A stretch of 64,000 nucleotides of DNA from Gammaproteobacteria bacterium. Its GTDB lineage: Bacteria; Pseudomonadota; Gammaproteobacteria; Pseudomonadales; Azotimanducaceae. The stretch lies in the NCBI GenBank assembly GCA_005799745.1, contig SYFY01000051.1, forward strand, positions 30,707 to 94,706, written 5' to 3'. The first letter of the stretch is position 1. Every line of letters begins with the position of its first letter. Positions 19,373-28,612 of the stretch are shown in pieces. The position numbers and the translations under genes are program-made. The notes beneath the pieces were generated by a model. The model worked only from the letters and a program-made list of their open reading frames with translations. It was not told the origin of the DNA and ran no database searches.

Positions 19373-19912
19373 ATGACCCTTCAGGTGACGCCGATTTTCT
19401 GTACGACGGAAAAGTGCTTTTCCTATTTGGCCGTCGATTCACGCACTCAGTGTTGCGCGGTAATCAACCCACTGCCTGGGACTGTTGATGCGGTCAACGC
19501 TGCCGTTGCGGCGGGTAGCCTGATCTGCGAGTGGATTCTGGCCACGGGTAATCACCCCAAAGGTCGTCAGGCGGCAGCCCAACTCACCGCTGAACACATC
19601 TGTGCGAGAACTGCGGGCCCGTCCGGGGCGGGGTATCAGCTCGAGCTGGATGACGACCACAGCGTTCGACTCGGGCATCTGCATGGCCGAGCAGCGCTCA
19701 ATGGCGATCATGCGAGCTATATCTTCGATGGCAAAATCTTCGCGGGTTGTCCGGTCACTGCGCATTCAACGGTGGGTCGTGCTGATCCGCTTAATCGACT
19801 GTCCGATGATTGCACCGTATTGCTGCATCACCCGATTGAAGGCGGATTGCCGCAAGAGAACTGCAAACGATCCCTCGGCGAACTGCGCAGTTCACCACCT
19901 CTCGTCATCTGA
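19373..19912 (+). CDS. Metallo-beta-lactamase-fold (ETHE1-like) protein lacking metal ligands
   Basis: FCTTEKCFSYLAVDSRTQCCAVINPLPGTVDAVNAAV..CEWILATGNHPKGRQAAAQL; expected HxHxDH is replaced by GNHPKG. Confidence 0.6.
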   Translation: MTLQVTPIFCTTEKCFSYLAVDSRTQCCAVINPLPGTVDAVNAAVAAGSLICEWILATGNHPKGRQAAAQLTAEHICARTAGPSGAGYQLELDDDHSVRLGHLHGRAALNGDHASYIFDGKIFAGCPVTAHSTVGRADPLNRLSDDCTVLLHHPIEGGLPQENCKRSLGELRSSPPLVI

Positions 19913-19955
19913 CCCGGGGAACGGAGAGCCGCGTAGGTCTCTGTTCCATCGCGTG

Positions 19956-20801
19956 TTAAACCGGGTGCGACTTCACCCAGTCCTTCGCCCAGTTCCTGGC
20001 GCCTGCAGACGCAAGCCAACGAATCGCGTTCTGAATCAAACGCCGATAGTCCGGGCTGTCGTACGCCAGTGGGCTGTCGCCCACGTCGGAGACCACCACT
20101 GGACAGTTCTCGACCGCATTCGCCCATACCAGCAGATCGCTGCCTTTCGGATGTTTCCAGCCTTCCTTCTCTGCAGCCGGAGCGAGAGGTGGTGGCGTGA
20201 AGTTCTCCATCACGAAGGCGTAGTCACCCCGCATCAGCGGCAGAACGTTTTTCTCGTAGTCCGCGGTCTTCAGATACAACTCATCTGCAAGGTGGAATCC
20301 GTTCTCGAGCCCTTCGAGTACGGGATGTGCGCCTTGCGGAACCAGTCGGATGTTCGCGCTCTCGAGAGGGCCGTGGCCACCGCGATAGCCAGAGCCCGGC
20401 ACGGTCTTGCCGTTGAGATCACCTTGCGAAAGCATGAAAGACGAACCGGTCATGCGGCGCCACAACGGCCAAGTCGGCCACGACACCGTCGCGTGATTGA
20501 CGAAGAGCATGCCTTTACCGGTTTTCACCAGAGCTTCGATCGCGCGCCGATAACCTTCGGGAGGGACGCCCGTATTGTTCGCACCATCGTGCAAGAGACC
20601 TACGCCAGGAATGCCGCTCATGTCGTAAAAGAAGACGACGTCGTAGGCGTCGACGTTGCCCGGTTGCAGTACTACCTGTGCTGCAGGTTGTTGTACCAAT
20701 GTGGTGTCGATGTCTTCCATTGAATCGAGCATCGCCAAAAATGAATCGTGGTCGTAGGCGTGGCCTTTGCTCACCAAAAGCACACGAAGTTTTTCTGCCA
20801 T
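19956..20801 (-). CDS. ThuA domain-like protein
   Basis: MAEKLRVLLVSKGHAYDHDSFLAMLDS..DVVFFYDMSGIPG..GKGMLFVNHATVSWPTWP; ATG at 20799-20801 preceded by GAGA-rich SD. Confidence 0.75.
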   Translation of the reverse strand: MAEKLRVLLVSKGHAYDHDSFLAMLDSMEDIDTTLVQQPAAQVVLQPGNVDAYDVVFFYDMSGIPGVGLLHDGANNTGVPPEGYRRAIEALVKTGKGMLFVNHATVSWPTWPLWRRMTGSSFMLSQGDLNGKTVPGSGYRGGHGPLESANIRLVPQGAHPVLEGLENGFHLADELYLKTADYEKNVLPLMRGDYAFVMENFTPPPLAPAAEKEGWKHPKGSDLLVWANAVENCPVVVSDVGDSPLAYDSPDYRRLIQNAIRWLASAGARNWAKDWVKSHPV

Positions 20802-20873
20802 GGTTCTCTCCCCGCTGTGTGAAATCGGTTGGTAGTATGGCCAACAGTCCAGTCGATCAGAAGAGGGGAGAGC

Positions 20874-21896
20874 ATGTCGAACGAACGTAGCAACCAACAG
20901 CTGTTTCTTGCCCGGGTACCGGAGGGTATTTCCGGTCCTCAGGATTTTGCGGTACGTGAAGCACCGATCCCGACACTCAAAGAGGGTCAGCTGCTGATCG
21001 AATCCCATTACGTCGGTGTTGATGCCGCTTTGCGGTTGATTACACGGGACAGCGATGAGTTTCTGTTTCGGGTGCGACCCGGTGACATGGTGCGAGGCTC
21101 TATCGCAGGGCGAGTGATCGAATCCAACAACCCGTCGTTTCGCGTGGGCGAATTTGTTAACGGCTCACTCGGTGTACAGCGTTACGCAATCAGCGATGGA
21201 GCAGGACTGGAACGTTGCGACCTGCAACTGGCGCCGTTGGGATCGTGGTTGGGCGGTTTTGGCGTATCAGGACTGACCGCGTACTTCGCCATTTTTGATG
21301 CTTGCAAACCTCAGCCCGGTCAGACAATTCTCATCAATGGCGCTGCCGGTGCAGTCGGCTCCATGGCGGGGCAGTTCGCGAAGCTTGCGGGTGCGAAGGT
21401 CATCGGGATTACGGGTGGTCCGGAGAAGTGCAAGTGGCTCGTTGATGAACTTGGGTATGACGTAGCAATCGACTACCGTCAGAAAGACTGGTACCAACGA
21501 CTTGTTGAAGCGGCGCCTGATCGTCTGGATTTCATCTTTGACAACGTCGGTGGCGACATTCTCGACCAGAGTCTCAAGCTGATTGGCATGAACGGCATTG
21601 TGCTCATGTGTGGTTCAACATCCCAATACACCGCCGAAGATATGAAGGGACCAGCCAACTACATCTGGCTCGGAACGATGCGTGCGCGCATTCAGGGCTT
21701 CGTCGTCTTCGATTATGCACATCGCTACGGCGAAGCCCGCAAACGAATGGCGAAGTGGATCGCGTCCGGAGAACTCAAACTTCCGGAGCATGCCGAGAAG
21801 GGTGATGTCGGTGACTTTGGTGCGGTGTTTGAGAAGCTCTATCGTGGTGCCAATCGCGGCAAGATGCTGCTCAAGCTACCTGCAGCGGGCAGTTGA
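20874..21896 (+). CDS. NADP-dependent MDR-family oxidoreductase (prostaglandin reductase-like)
   Basis: LINGAAGAVGSMAGQFAKLAGAKVIGITGGPEKCKWLVDELGYDVAIDYR..DFIFDNVGGDILDQSL. Confidence 0.92.
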   Translation: MSNERSNQQLFLARVPEGISGPQDFAVREAPIPTLKEGQLLIESHYVGVDAALRLITRDSDEFLFRVRPGDMVRGSIAGRVIESNNPSFRVGEFVNGSLGVQRYAISDGAGLERCDLQLAPLGSWLGGFGVSGLTAYFAIFDACKPQPGQTILINGAAGAVGSMAGQFAKLAGAKVIGITGGPEKCKWLVDELGYDVAIDYRQKDWYQRLVEAAPDRLDFIFDNVGGDILDQSLKLIGMNGIVLMCGSTSQYTAEDMKGPANYIWLGTMRARIQGFVVFDYAHRYGEARKRMAKWIASGELKLPEHAEKGDVGDFGAVFEKLYRGANRGKMLLKLPAAGS

Positions 21897-21910
21897 TCGA
21901 AGCAGACGGC

Positions 21911-21940
21911 GTGGGGCCGGATGCTTTGCATCGGCCCCAC
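21911..21940. terminator. Stem-loop between convergent ORFs, candidate bidirectional terminator
   Basis: GTGGGGCCGgATGC TTT GCATCGGCCCCAC, one bulge. Confidence 0.65.
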
Positions 21941-21946
21941 TGATCT

Positions 21947-22054
21947 TCACAGTGTCTGATGCAATACCGAAATCACGGTTGCGATGATGATGAAACCTGC
22001 GGTGACAGCGATGATGCCGGTGCTGATGGCTTTTACGGGGTCTTCAAGCCACAT
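21947..22054 (-). CDS. Small (35-aa) single-pass membrane protein, not in the ORF track
   Basis: MWLEDPVKAISTGIIAVTAGFIIIATVISVLHQTL*, AGGAG 7 nt upstream of ATG, TM-length hydrophobic stretch, followed by stem-loop. Confidence 0.6.
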   Translation of the reverse strand: MWLEDPVKAISTGIIAVTAGFIIIATVISVLHQTL

Positions 22055-22152
22055 CTCGATTCTCCTTGGTGAATCATTGCTGACAGGAGAATTTCACGCC
22101 GAAGCGTACCAAAGGGCGATACGGGGTATCCGAAGTCCTGCGTGATCCGTGT

Positions 22153-23106
22153 CTACTCTCCGCCGAAGAAACGGCGAGGATTGTCAACGAAGAGACTTCT
22201 GATCCGCGCCGCGGATACGCCCATCGATTCCAACTGTAGGATCACTTGTCGCTGCATGTACAACCATCCATCCGGATTGCGTAACTGGAAATCATGTTTT
22301 TCCGGGAGCGCGCCATCGGGTTGTTCGTTGTGGATGTGCAAACAGATGCAATCATGTGATGGGCACAGACGATCACCGTAGCCAAGATCGATGAGCGCCT
22401 TAAGGGTATTGGTGCGCTGCTTCGGGCTGACGAGACGACCGGGATAACGATCAAGTCCCAGGTAACAACCCTGATCGAGAATCCACTGTAGGTATTCAAG
22501 ATCAGTGGTGTCGTTGGAGTGATCGATTTTCACGCGGGTGAGGTCGACACCTTCTTCACGAAAGATCTGGATTTGCCGACGTGCGAGCTGACCCGTGGGG
22601 TAGGAGTGCACCATGATGCGAAGCCCGGTTTTGACGTGGGCTCGCGCGACTGCCCGCGCCATGATTTCGAGCGGCGCGGTCACACCTTCGAAATCGGCGG
22701 CACATTTCAGAATGCCGGCACGAACTCCGGTGCCGCGGAACCCTTCGTCGATATCACGAACGAATTCACGTGCCATCTGGTTCACGCCAACACCCCACAT
22801 GAAGCGGGGCACATCGAGCCACCAACCGGTGACATTCACCAGATTGACGCCGCTGGCTGCCGAGACGCGCGCGAGCAACTCGGGTTCTCGACCCAGATCA
22901 AACGTCGTCGCGTCGACCATTGTGTCGATGCCAGCGGCTTTTGCTTCTTTGAGTGCGGCGATTGCCCGGTCTTCTGGTTTTGGTCCGAGCAGTGACGGAT
23001 AACTTCGCATAAGACCTGAGGCACTGATCAGGACGTGCTCGTGCATCAGTGTGAATCCCAGTGCGTTGGCATCGAGGGGACCGGTGACGGTCATCACGTT
23101 GGGCAT
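22153..23106 (-). CDS. Phosphotriesterase family hydrolase
   Basis: LGFTLMHEHVLIS; VDATTFDLGREPELLARVSAASGVNLVNVTG; KIDHSNDTTDLEYLQWILDQGCYLGLDRY; CPSHDCI. Confidence 0.9.
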   Translation of the reverse strand: MPNVMTVTGPLDANALGFTLMHEHVLISASGLMRSYPSLLGPKPEDRAIAALKEAKAAGIDTMVDATTFDLGREPELLARVSAASGVNLVNVTGWWLDVPRFMWGVGVNQMAREFVRDIDEGFRGTGVRAGILKCAADFEGVTAPLEIMARAVARAHVKTGLRIMVHSYPTGQLARRQIQIFREEGVDLTRVKIDHSNDTTDLEYLQWILDQGCYLGLDRYPGRLVSPKQRTNTLKALIDLGYGDRLCPSHDCICLHIHNEQPDGALPEKHDFQLRNPDGWLYMQRQVILQLESMGVSAARIRSLFVDNPRRFFGGE

Positions 23107-23169
23107 GTTAGTCGCTCCGGAGCTCCACGTCGGGTGAGACTAACAAACAAGACGGTTGGCATCACGGGA

Positions 23170-24479
23170 TCAAAGGCAATCGGCACGAATGCCGAGTTCG
23201 CTCCTTGCGAGAAACCACAAACCCGTTTGTTGAACGAACATGCTGATGAGTACGGCCACCGCTGTACCCATCACACCATCCGACAACGTCAGTACCGTGC
23301 AGAGGATGACATTGGAAATCCACTGCCGCCGATCACCACAAGCGCTGCCCGCTCACGCACGGACATCATCATCAGAGTGATCAGGGAGCCGGTCACCGCC
23401 ATGACGAGGTGCGCCAGGAGCAGCACACCAAACACGAGACTGGCAGCTTCAAAGCCGTCGCCAAACAACCCCAGCAGGAGATCGCGCAACAGCCACATGA
23501 TGCCGCCGGCGACAAGGACAAATGCCGTGGCCAGCCGGGCCCCGAACTTGAGCAGTCGCGCGGCTTCCTCCTTGCCTTCGGCGGCTTGCAAAAGCGGGGG
23601 GAGCATCGGCGCGACAATGAGGTTTACGGCGATTACTCCAAAACCTGCAAGAGCGGCAATGCGTTGAGCGGCGGCATAGTGGGCTGTCGCTGTGGAATCG
23701 AGGATGGAGCCAACGACCATGATGTCGATGGTCTGGGTTCCCATCAGACAGATGGCGATCAGGAAGAAGTGATTGGCCGTGCGATTCCAGTGATGCACAT
23801 CCTCACTGTGCGACGGGACCTCACCTTCCCCGGTGATACGCGCGTACCACGCCATCAACATGACCGCACAGGCCGTCGCCAACAGGGAAAGTACCAGAAG
23901 GGCCGTGAGCGACGGCTCGATGCCTGCGATCGCGAGTATGACGAGCAACACGATGAGCAGCATTGGGCGCAGGATTTCGTTGGGTAGAAATGCGGCCAGG
24001 TTGCGCTGATGGGCGCGCAGCCGTGCCTGGTAGTTCCACAACAACGTCAATACGGGCACGAACAGACAACCCGTGGCGAGTACCCATGCATCGCTTCTCG
24101 CGAAGATGAAATGCATGGCTGCGGCGGCGCCGAGCAACAGCAACACGAGCATCCATGCAGGATAGAGGGTTCTGTTAAGCGACCAGTTCACCAGCCGCTT
24201 CTCGCTGTTGCGCCCGCCGATCATGTCCGGCAGAAAACGGACCAGCGCTTCATCGGTGCCGGAACGGGTAAGGACCAGCAGTATGGCCGGCCATGTGAAG
24301 CAGTACATGTAGTCGCCGTAGGCTTCTGCACCGGCCACCCGCGAGATCAGCACCTGAGCCAGAAAAGCGAGGCCGAGCCCCGCAATACGAATGCCCACGG
24401 ACAACGTTGCGCCGCGTAGCAGGAGGTCAGAAAGGTTGCCTCTGAGATTGATCGACGTGGGGGTGATCGAGGGGGGCAT
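23170..24479 (-). pseudogene. Polysaccharide/oligosaccharide flippase (MATE/Wzx-like) with C-terminal frameshift
   Basis: ORF 23289-24479 breaks at ..VVIGGSGFPMSSSARY*; an alternate frame continues NVILCTVLTLSDGVMGTAVAVLISMFVQQTGLWFLARSELGIRADCL*, total length consistent with a 1-nt loss. Confidence 0.7.
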
Positions 24480-24561
24480 GGTGCCTGAAGAGGGTAGTCG
24501 TGGTGGTGACAGGCTTCAACCACCACGACGATTGTTGTACGTCTTTAGTGTCGACCGGTTC

Positions 24562-25335
24562 TCAAGTCGGTTGTCCACCTGCGACGTCGATGAATTGACC
24601 TGTGATCCAACGAGCCGCTGGAGAAGCGAAAAACACTGCCGCTGCTGCGCAGTCCTCGGGTGTCCCCGTGCGACCCAGCGGGATCGCCTTGTCGAATACG
24701 GCGTGGGCCTGCTCATCAGAGATGTGCATCGTTTCTTTCAGCATATCGGTGACGATGATGCCCGGGGCGATGCAATTCACGGTGATCTGCTTCGGTGCGA
24801 GTTCTACTGCGAGGGTACGCGTCATGGCGATCATGCCCATGTTGGCTGCCGAATAGACACCAAAGCCAGGTGACGGCTTGTGTGCCGCGATGGAGATGAT
24901 GTTGATGATCCGCCCACTCCCCTTCATGCGTTTGGCAGCTTGTTGTGCACCCCACCACTTGGTTTTCATGTTGAGGTCGAGCTGTTCATCGAACTTCTCT
25001 ATGGAGATGTCGGGCAGTGCGTGCACCTTTCGGTCTAGATTGCCGCCTGCGTTATTGACCATGATGTCGAGGCGGCCGAATTCCGCAACAACGCGGTCAA
25101 GCGCGGCGGGAATCGAAGTCCAGTCGAGCACATCCGCGGAGAGGCCGATGCTCCGCCGTCCTTTGGCACGGATTTCTGCAGAGACCGCATCCACATCCGC
25201 CTGACGGCGCGCGATGACAATGATGTCGGCACCACAATCTGCAAGACCATGTGCGATCCCTCGGCCAATCCCTCGACCCCCGCCTGTCACGACAGCGACC
25301 TGGCCGTCGAGACGGAATTCTTCGTGCATACCCAT
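24562..25335 (-). CDS. SDR family oxidoreductase
   Basis: VVTGGGRGIGRGIA, VNNAGGN, YSAANMGMIAMTRTLAVEL, WITGQFIDVAGGQ. Confidence 0.93.
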   Translation of the reverse strand: MGMHEEFRLDGQVAVVTGGGRGIGRGIAHGLADCGADIIVIARRQADVDAVSAEIRAKGRRSIGLSADVLDWTSIPAALDRVVAEFGRLDIMVNNAGGNLDRKVHALPDISIEKFDEQLDLNMKTKWWGAQQAAKRMKGSGRIINIISIAAHKPSPGFGVYSAANMGMIAMTRTLAVELAPKQITVNCIAPGIIVTDMLKETMHISDEQAHAVFDKAIPLGRTGTPEDCAAAAVFFASPAARWITGQFIDVAGGQPT

Positions 25336-25384
25336 ACGGATTCTCTTTGGTAGAAGTTGACTCGCTTTTCGGAATCGGGTGTTT

Positions 25385-26161
25385 TCAGTCCGTCATGCGC
25401 AAGTGCGCAGCCTTGCGTGGTGGCAGCTCAATCGGATGCCCTACCCACGCACCGATGTTCTCACCAGTTCTTCCATCCCGCATGAGATCGATCATCTGCC
25501 CTGCGATGGCATCGGGCGACATCACCATTGCGGCCATCTCCGGCGGTAGTTTTTTGTCAGGGAAAAGACCACGCAGCATTGGCGAGTCGGTTGCGCCCAT
25601 ACACAACGCATTCACGCGAATCTTGTGTTGCGCCAACGATTTCGCCCAAGCATCGGTAAACCCATTCAGTGCCCACTTCGATGCCGCATAAAGATCAGTA
25701 TCGGGTGGGTTTGTACCGTCGCTGCGGGCCGGCAGTACGTAGTACGTGGAAATGTTCACGATGTCGCCGCCACCGGACTTGATCATGTGTGGAATCGCCG
25801 CACGTGACAGCAACATCACGCCTTTGAAGTTCGTATCCATGATCTCGTCCCAATCGGCGAGGGCCTGTTCCCAGGTACTCGTCACAGGTGTCTTCTTCCA
25901 CTTACCGGCATTGTTCACGACAACGTGAATCCCACCCAACGCTATGGCGGTGGCGATGACTTTCTCCACGTCAGCCCGTTTCGACACATCTGCGATGAGT
26001 GGTTTGATACGGGTATTGCCAGCAAAGACGTTGTTGATGCTGGGTTGAACATCAAAGGCCACCACCGTGGCGCCTTCTTTGGTGAGTCGCTCCGCCAGTG
26101 ACTTACCGAGACCTTGTGCAGCACCGCTGACGATGGCGATCTTGTTATCGAGTAGTCCCAT
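25385..26161 (-). CDS. SDR family oxidoreductase
   Basis: IVSGAAQGLGKSLAERL, VNNAGKW, DLYAASKWALNGFTDAWAKSL. Confidence 0.93.
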   Translation of the reverse strand: MGLLDNKIAIVSGAAQGLGKSLAERLTKEGATVVAFDVQPSINNVFAGNTRIKPLIADVSKRADVEKVIATAIALGGIHVVVNNAGKWKKTPVTSTWEQALADWDEIMDTNFKGVMLLSRAAIPHMIKSGGGDIVNISTYYVLPARSDGTNPPDTDLYAASKWALNGFTDAWAKSLAQHKIRVNALCMGATDSPMLRGLFPDKKLPPEMAAMVMSPDAIAGQMIDLMRDGRTGENIGAWVGHPIELPPRKAAHLRMTD

Positions 26162-26171
26162 GGTGATCTCC

Positions 26172-27065
26172 TTAAACGCCAGCAGGTGCGACGGCTGCGG
26201 GCAGAATGTATTTCACGCCGCGTGGGGGTTCGAGTTTCACCGGTCGACCGACACAGAAGTTCATGTTTTCTGCGGTGCGACCGCTCGGACCTTCGTTGAG
26301 AAGATCGATCAATGCTTGAGCGTTGTCTTCGGCGCGCATCCAGCTCGCTTGCTCTTCTTTCGAAGGGCTGAAGTTGTGGAAGGAGCGCAGCATATAAGAG
26401 TCGGTAGCGCCCATGCAGAACCCGTTAACGCGAATGTTGTGAGAGCGCAGTGCTTTGGCCCAGGCGAAAAGAAATCCGTTGAGACCCCATTTGCCGGCGT
26501 CGTAGAGGTCCATCTGATCGCCGCCGCCGGTCGGGCGCGGGGGACCTTGGAAACTCGGCTTGGATTGATTCCAGGGACACGTGGGTAGATTGGGGCAAAC
26601 GTTGTGCGGGGTGCCGCAAGTGACCATGTGGTCGGTCGCAACGTTGACGATTTCGCCACCTTTGCCTTGTTCGATCATGATTGGAATGACCGCACGACCA
26701 AACAAGTACTCACCTTTCATGTTGGTGCCGACGATCTTCTCGTAATCCGCCAGGGACTTGTCGAGTCCGTCTTCCGCACCACTCGCACCCCAGACACCGG
26801 CGTTGTTGATGAGGATATCGATGCTGCCGAATACGGATCGAGTCGTATCCACCACGCGTCGGACGTCCGATGGATTGGCGACATCACCCTGGAAGGCGAG
26901 AACCTTTACGTGATGTTTGGCGAGCTGCGCGGGCAGCTTGGCGACGTCTTCGCGGATGTCGATGACCGCGACGTTCACACCTTCTGCTGCGAGCGCTTCT
27001 GCGTAGGCGTTGCCTAGCCCTACGGCGGCGCCTGTGACGATGGCATTCTTTCCTTTAAGTGACAT
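26172..27065 (-). CDS. SDR family oxidoreductase with Cys-containing insertion
   Basis: IVTGAAVGLGNAYAEAL, INNAGVWG, MDLYDAGKWGLNGFLFAWAKAL; insertion CGTPHNVCPNLPTCPWNQ. Confidence 0.92.
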   Translation of the reverse strand: MSLKGKNAIVTGAAVGLGNAYAEALAAEGVNVAVIDIREDVAKLPAQLAKHHVKVLAFQGDVANPSDVRRVVDTTRSVFGSIDILINNAGVWGASGAEDGLDKSLADYEKIVGTNMKGEYLFGRAVIPIMIEQGKGGEIVNVATDHMVTCGTPHNVCPNLPTCPWNQSKPSFQGPPRPTGGGDQMDLYDAGKWGLNGFLFAWAKALRSHNIRVNGFCMGATDSYMLRSFHNFSPSKEEQASWMRAEDNAQALIDLLNEGPSGRTAENMNFCVGRPVKLEPPRGVKYILPAAVAPAGV

Positions 27066-27068
27066 TTT

Positions 27069-27263
27069 TCAGTCCTCCACGATGATCGCGGACGCGGGGC
27101 AGATGGCCGCTGCTTCCCGCGCGTGTTTGATGAGTTCCGGTGTATTCAATTCACGCGCCAGGATTTCAGGATCACCACTCTGGCTGAAGCGGAAGAGCTC
27201 CGGATGGTTGTAGTAACACTCGCCCGCACGCAGACAAGCATCGAGGTCGATACGGACTTTCAT
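27069..27263 (-). CDS. Short 3Fe-4S-type ferredoxin (P450 redox partner type)
   Basis: MKVRIDLDACLRAGECYYNHPELF..AAAICPASAIIVED (C-x5-C-xn-CP). Confidence 0.88.
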   Translation of the reverse strand: MKVRIDLDACLRAGECYYNHPELFRFSQSGDPEILARELNTPELIKHAREAAAICPASAIIVED

Positions 27264-27274
27264 CGTGCCTCCTC

Positions 27275-28558
27275 TCAGTGCGTATTGAGCCAGAGTTCCT
27301 GCGGTGCGCGGAAACCACCAGAGTCGATCGACGGCGAGATGATTCCCGGATGCACGGCATCCCGGGGTTCCGGTCGACCTAACGCTTCGAGCAAGTGGGT
27401 ACACGCGATCTGTGATTCCTGCCGCGCCATCGCATAACCCATGCAAAAGTGTTGGCCGATGCCGAAGCCCAAGTGGCCGGGTTTTGAATCCTTGTAACGG
27501 CCGGATCGATTTTCTCGCCCCATATGCAAATCGTCGCGGAAAATGTCGAATTGATCGGGATTCTTGAAGACCCGTTCATCCCGATTTCCGGCACCGAGAT
27601 AAAGAATCACACCTGCGCGCATCGGGATGACACGGTCATGTATCTCGACTTCGCGGGTGGTGTGGCGGAACTGTGCGTGCACGACGGCGTCGTAACGCAT
27701 CATTTCGGTGAATACGTTCTGCCACAAGTCCGGCTCTTTCGCGACGGCATCGAGTTGGTCCGGCCGCGTATAGGTCATGTGATACCACATGTTGGCGATG
27801 GCCTTGTCGGTGGTATCACCACCGGCGGCGAGTAACAGAGCGACGAAGCCTTTGATTTCTTCTGGCGTCATGCGACTACCAGCGAGTTCGGCGTTGCAGA
27901 TCCTGGACAACAAATCTTCACCGTCTTTGCCGGTGCGTTCAGCAATGAGCGGGTCGAGGTATTCCCACATTTGATTACGCGCGCCGATACCCCGCATCAG
28001 GTGTTCACCACCGAAGCCGAGCCCCGCGATCAACGCCTGGTACCACTCGACGAACATCTCTTCGTCCTTGCGCGGCAGACCGAGCATGTTGGAGATCACA
28101 CGAATCGGCACCTGGCTCGAAAATTCCTTGACGAGCTCAAAGCTCTTCTTGTGCTTGAAACGGTCGATCACTTCTTCGCTGATCTGATGGATCATCGGAA
28201 TGAAGTCGTCGAGCTTCTGGCCCACAAACTGGCCGGCGACGATGTTGCGCAGACGTCGATGTTCGTCGCTGTTGCCATATTCCAGAATGTTGGGGCCGAA
28301 GACGTGGTTCGTGCCGAATTTGTAGGGGCCGTCCGGCTTATACACGGCGCGGTCGAAGCTTTCGTTATTTTGAAAACACGCATCCACATCCCAGTAGCGG
28401 CTTACGATCCAGCGGTTGTGGAAGCGGTCGTGGAAGATCGGATGGTGATCCCGCAGGCGCTTGTAGAGATCAAACGGATTTTTCTGGAATGCCGGACCAT
28501 CGAATTCACGTGGATCGATTTCGTGCGGCAAGCTCGGCTTCACTGCAGCTTCAGCCAT
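27275..28558 (-). CDS. Cytochrome P450
   Basis: I-helix LLLAAGGDTTDKAI, heme loop LGFGIGQHFCMGYAMAR. Confidence 0.95.
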   Translation of the reverse strand: MAEAAVKPSLPHEIDPREFDGPAFQKNPFDLYKRLRDHHPIFHDRFHNRWIVSRYWDVDACFQNNESFDRAVYKPDGPYKFGTNHVFGPNILEYGNSDEHRRLRNIVAGQFVGQKLDDFIPMIHQISEEVIDRFKHKKSFELVKEFSSQVPIRVISNMLGLPRKDEEMFVEWYQALIAGLGFGGEHLMRGIGARNQMWEYLDPLIAERTGKDGEDLLSRICNAELAGSRMTPEEIKGFVALLLAAGGDTTDKAIANMWYHMTYTRPDQLDAVAKEPDLWQNVFTEMMRYDAVVHAQFRHTTREVEIHDRVIPMRAGVILYLGAGNRDERVFKNPDQFDIFRDDLHMGRENRSGRYKDSKPGHLGFGIGQHFCMGYAMARQESQIACTHLLEALGRPEPRDAVHPGIISPSIDSGGFRAPQELWLNTH

Positions 28559-28612
28559 GATGGTTCTCCCCCCTGGTTCTAGTTCTTCAGACAGTTGTTT
28601 TTGAGTAACGCT

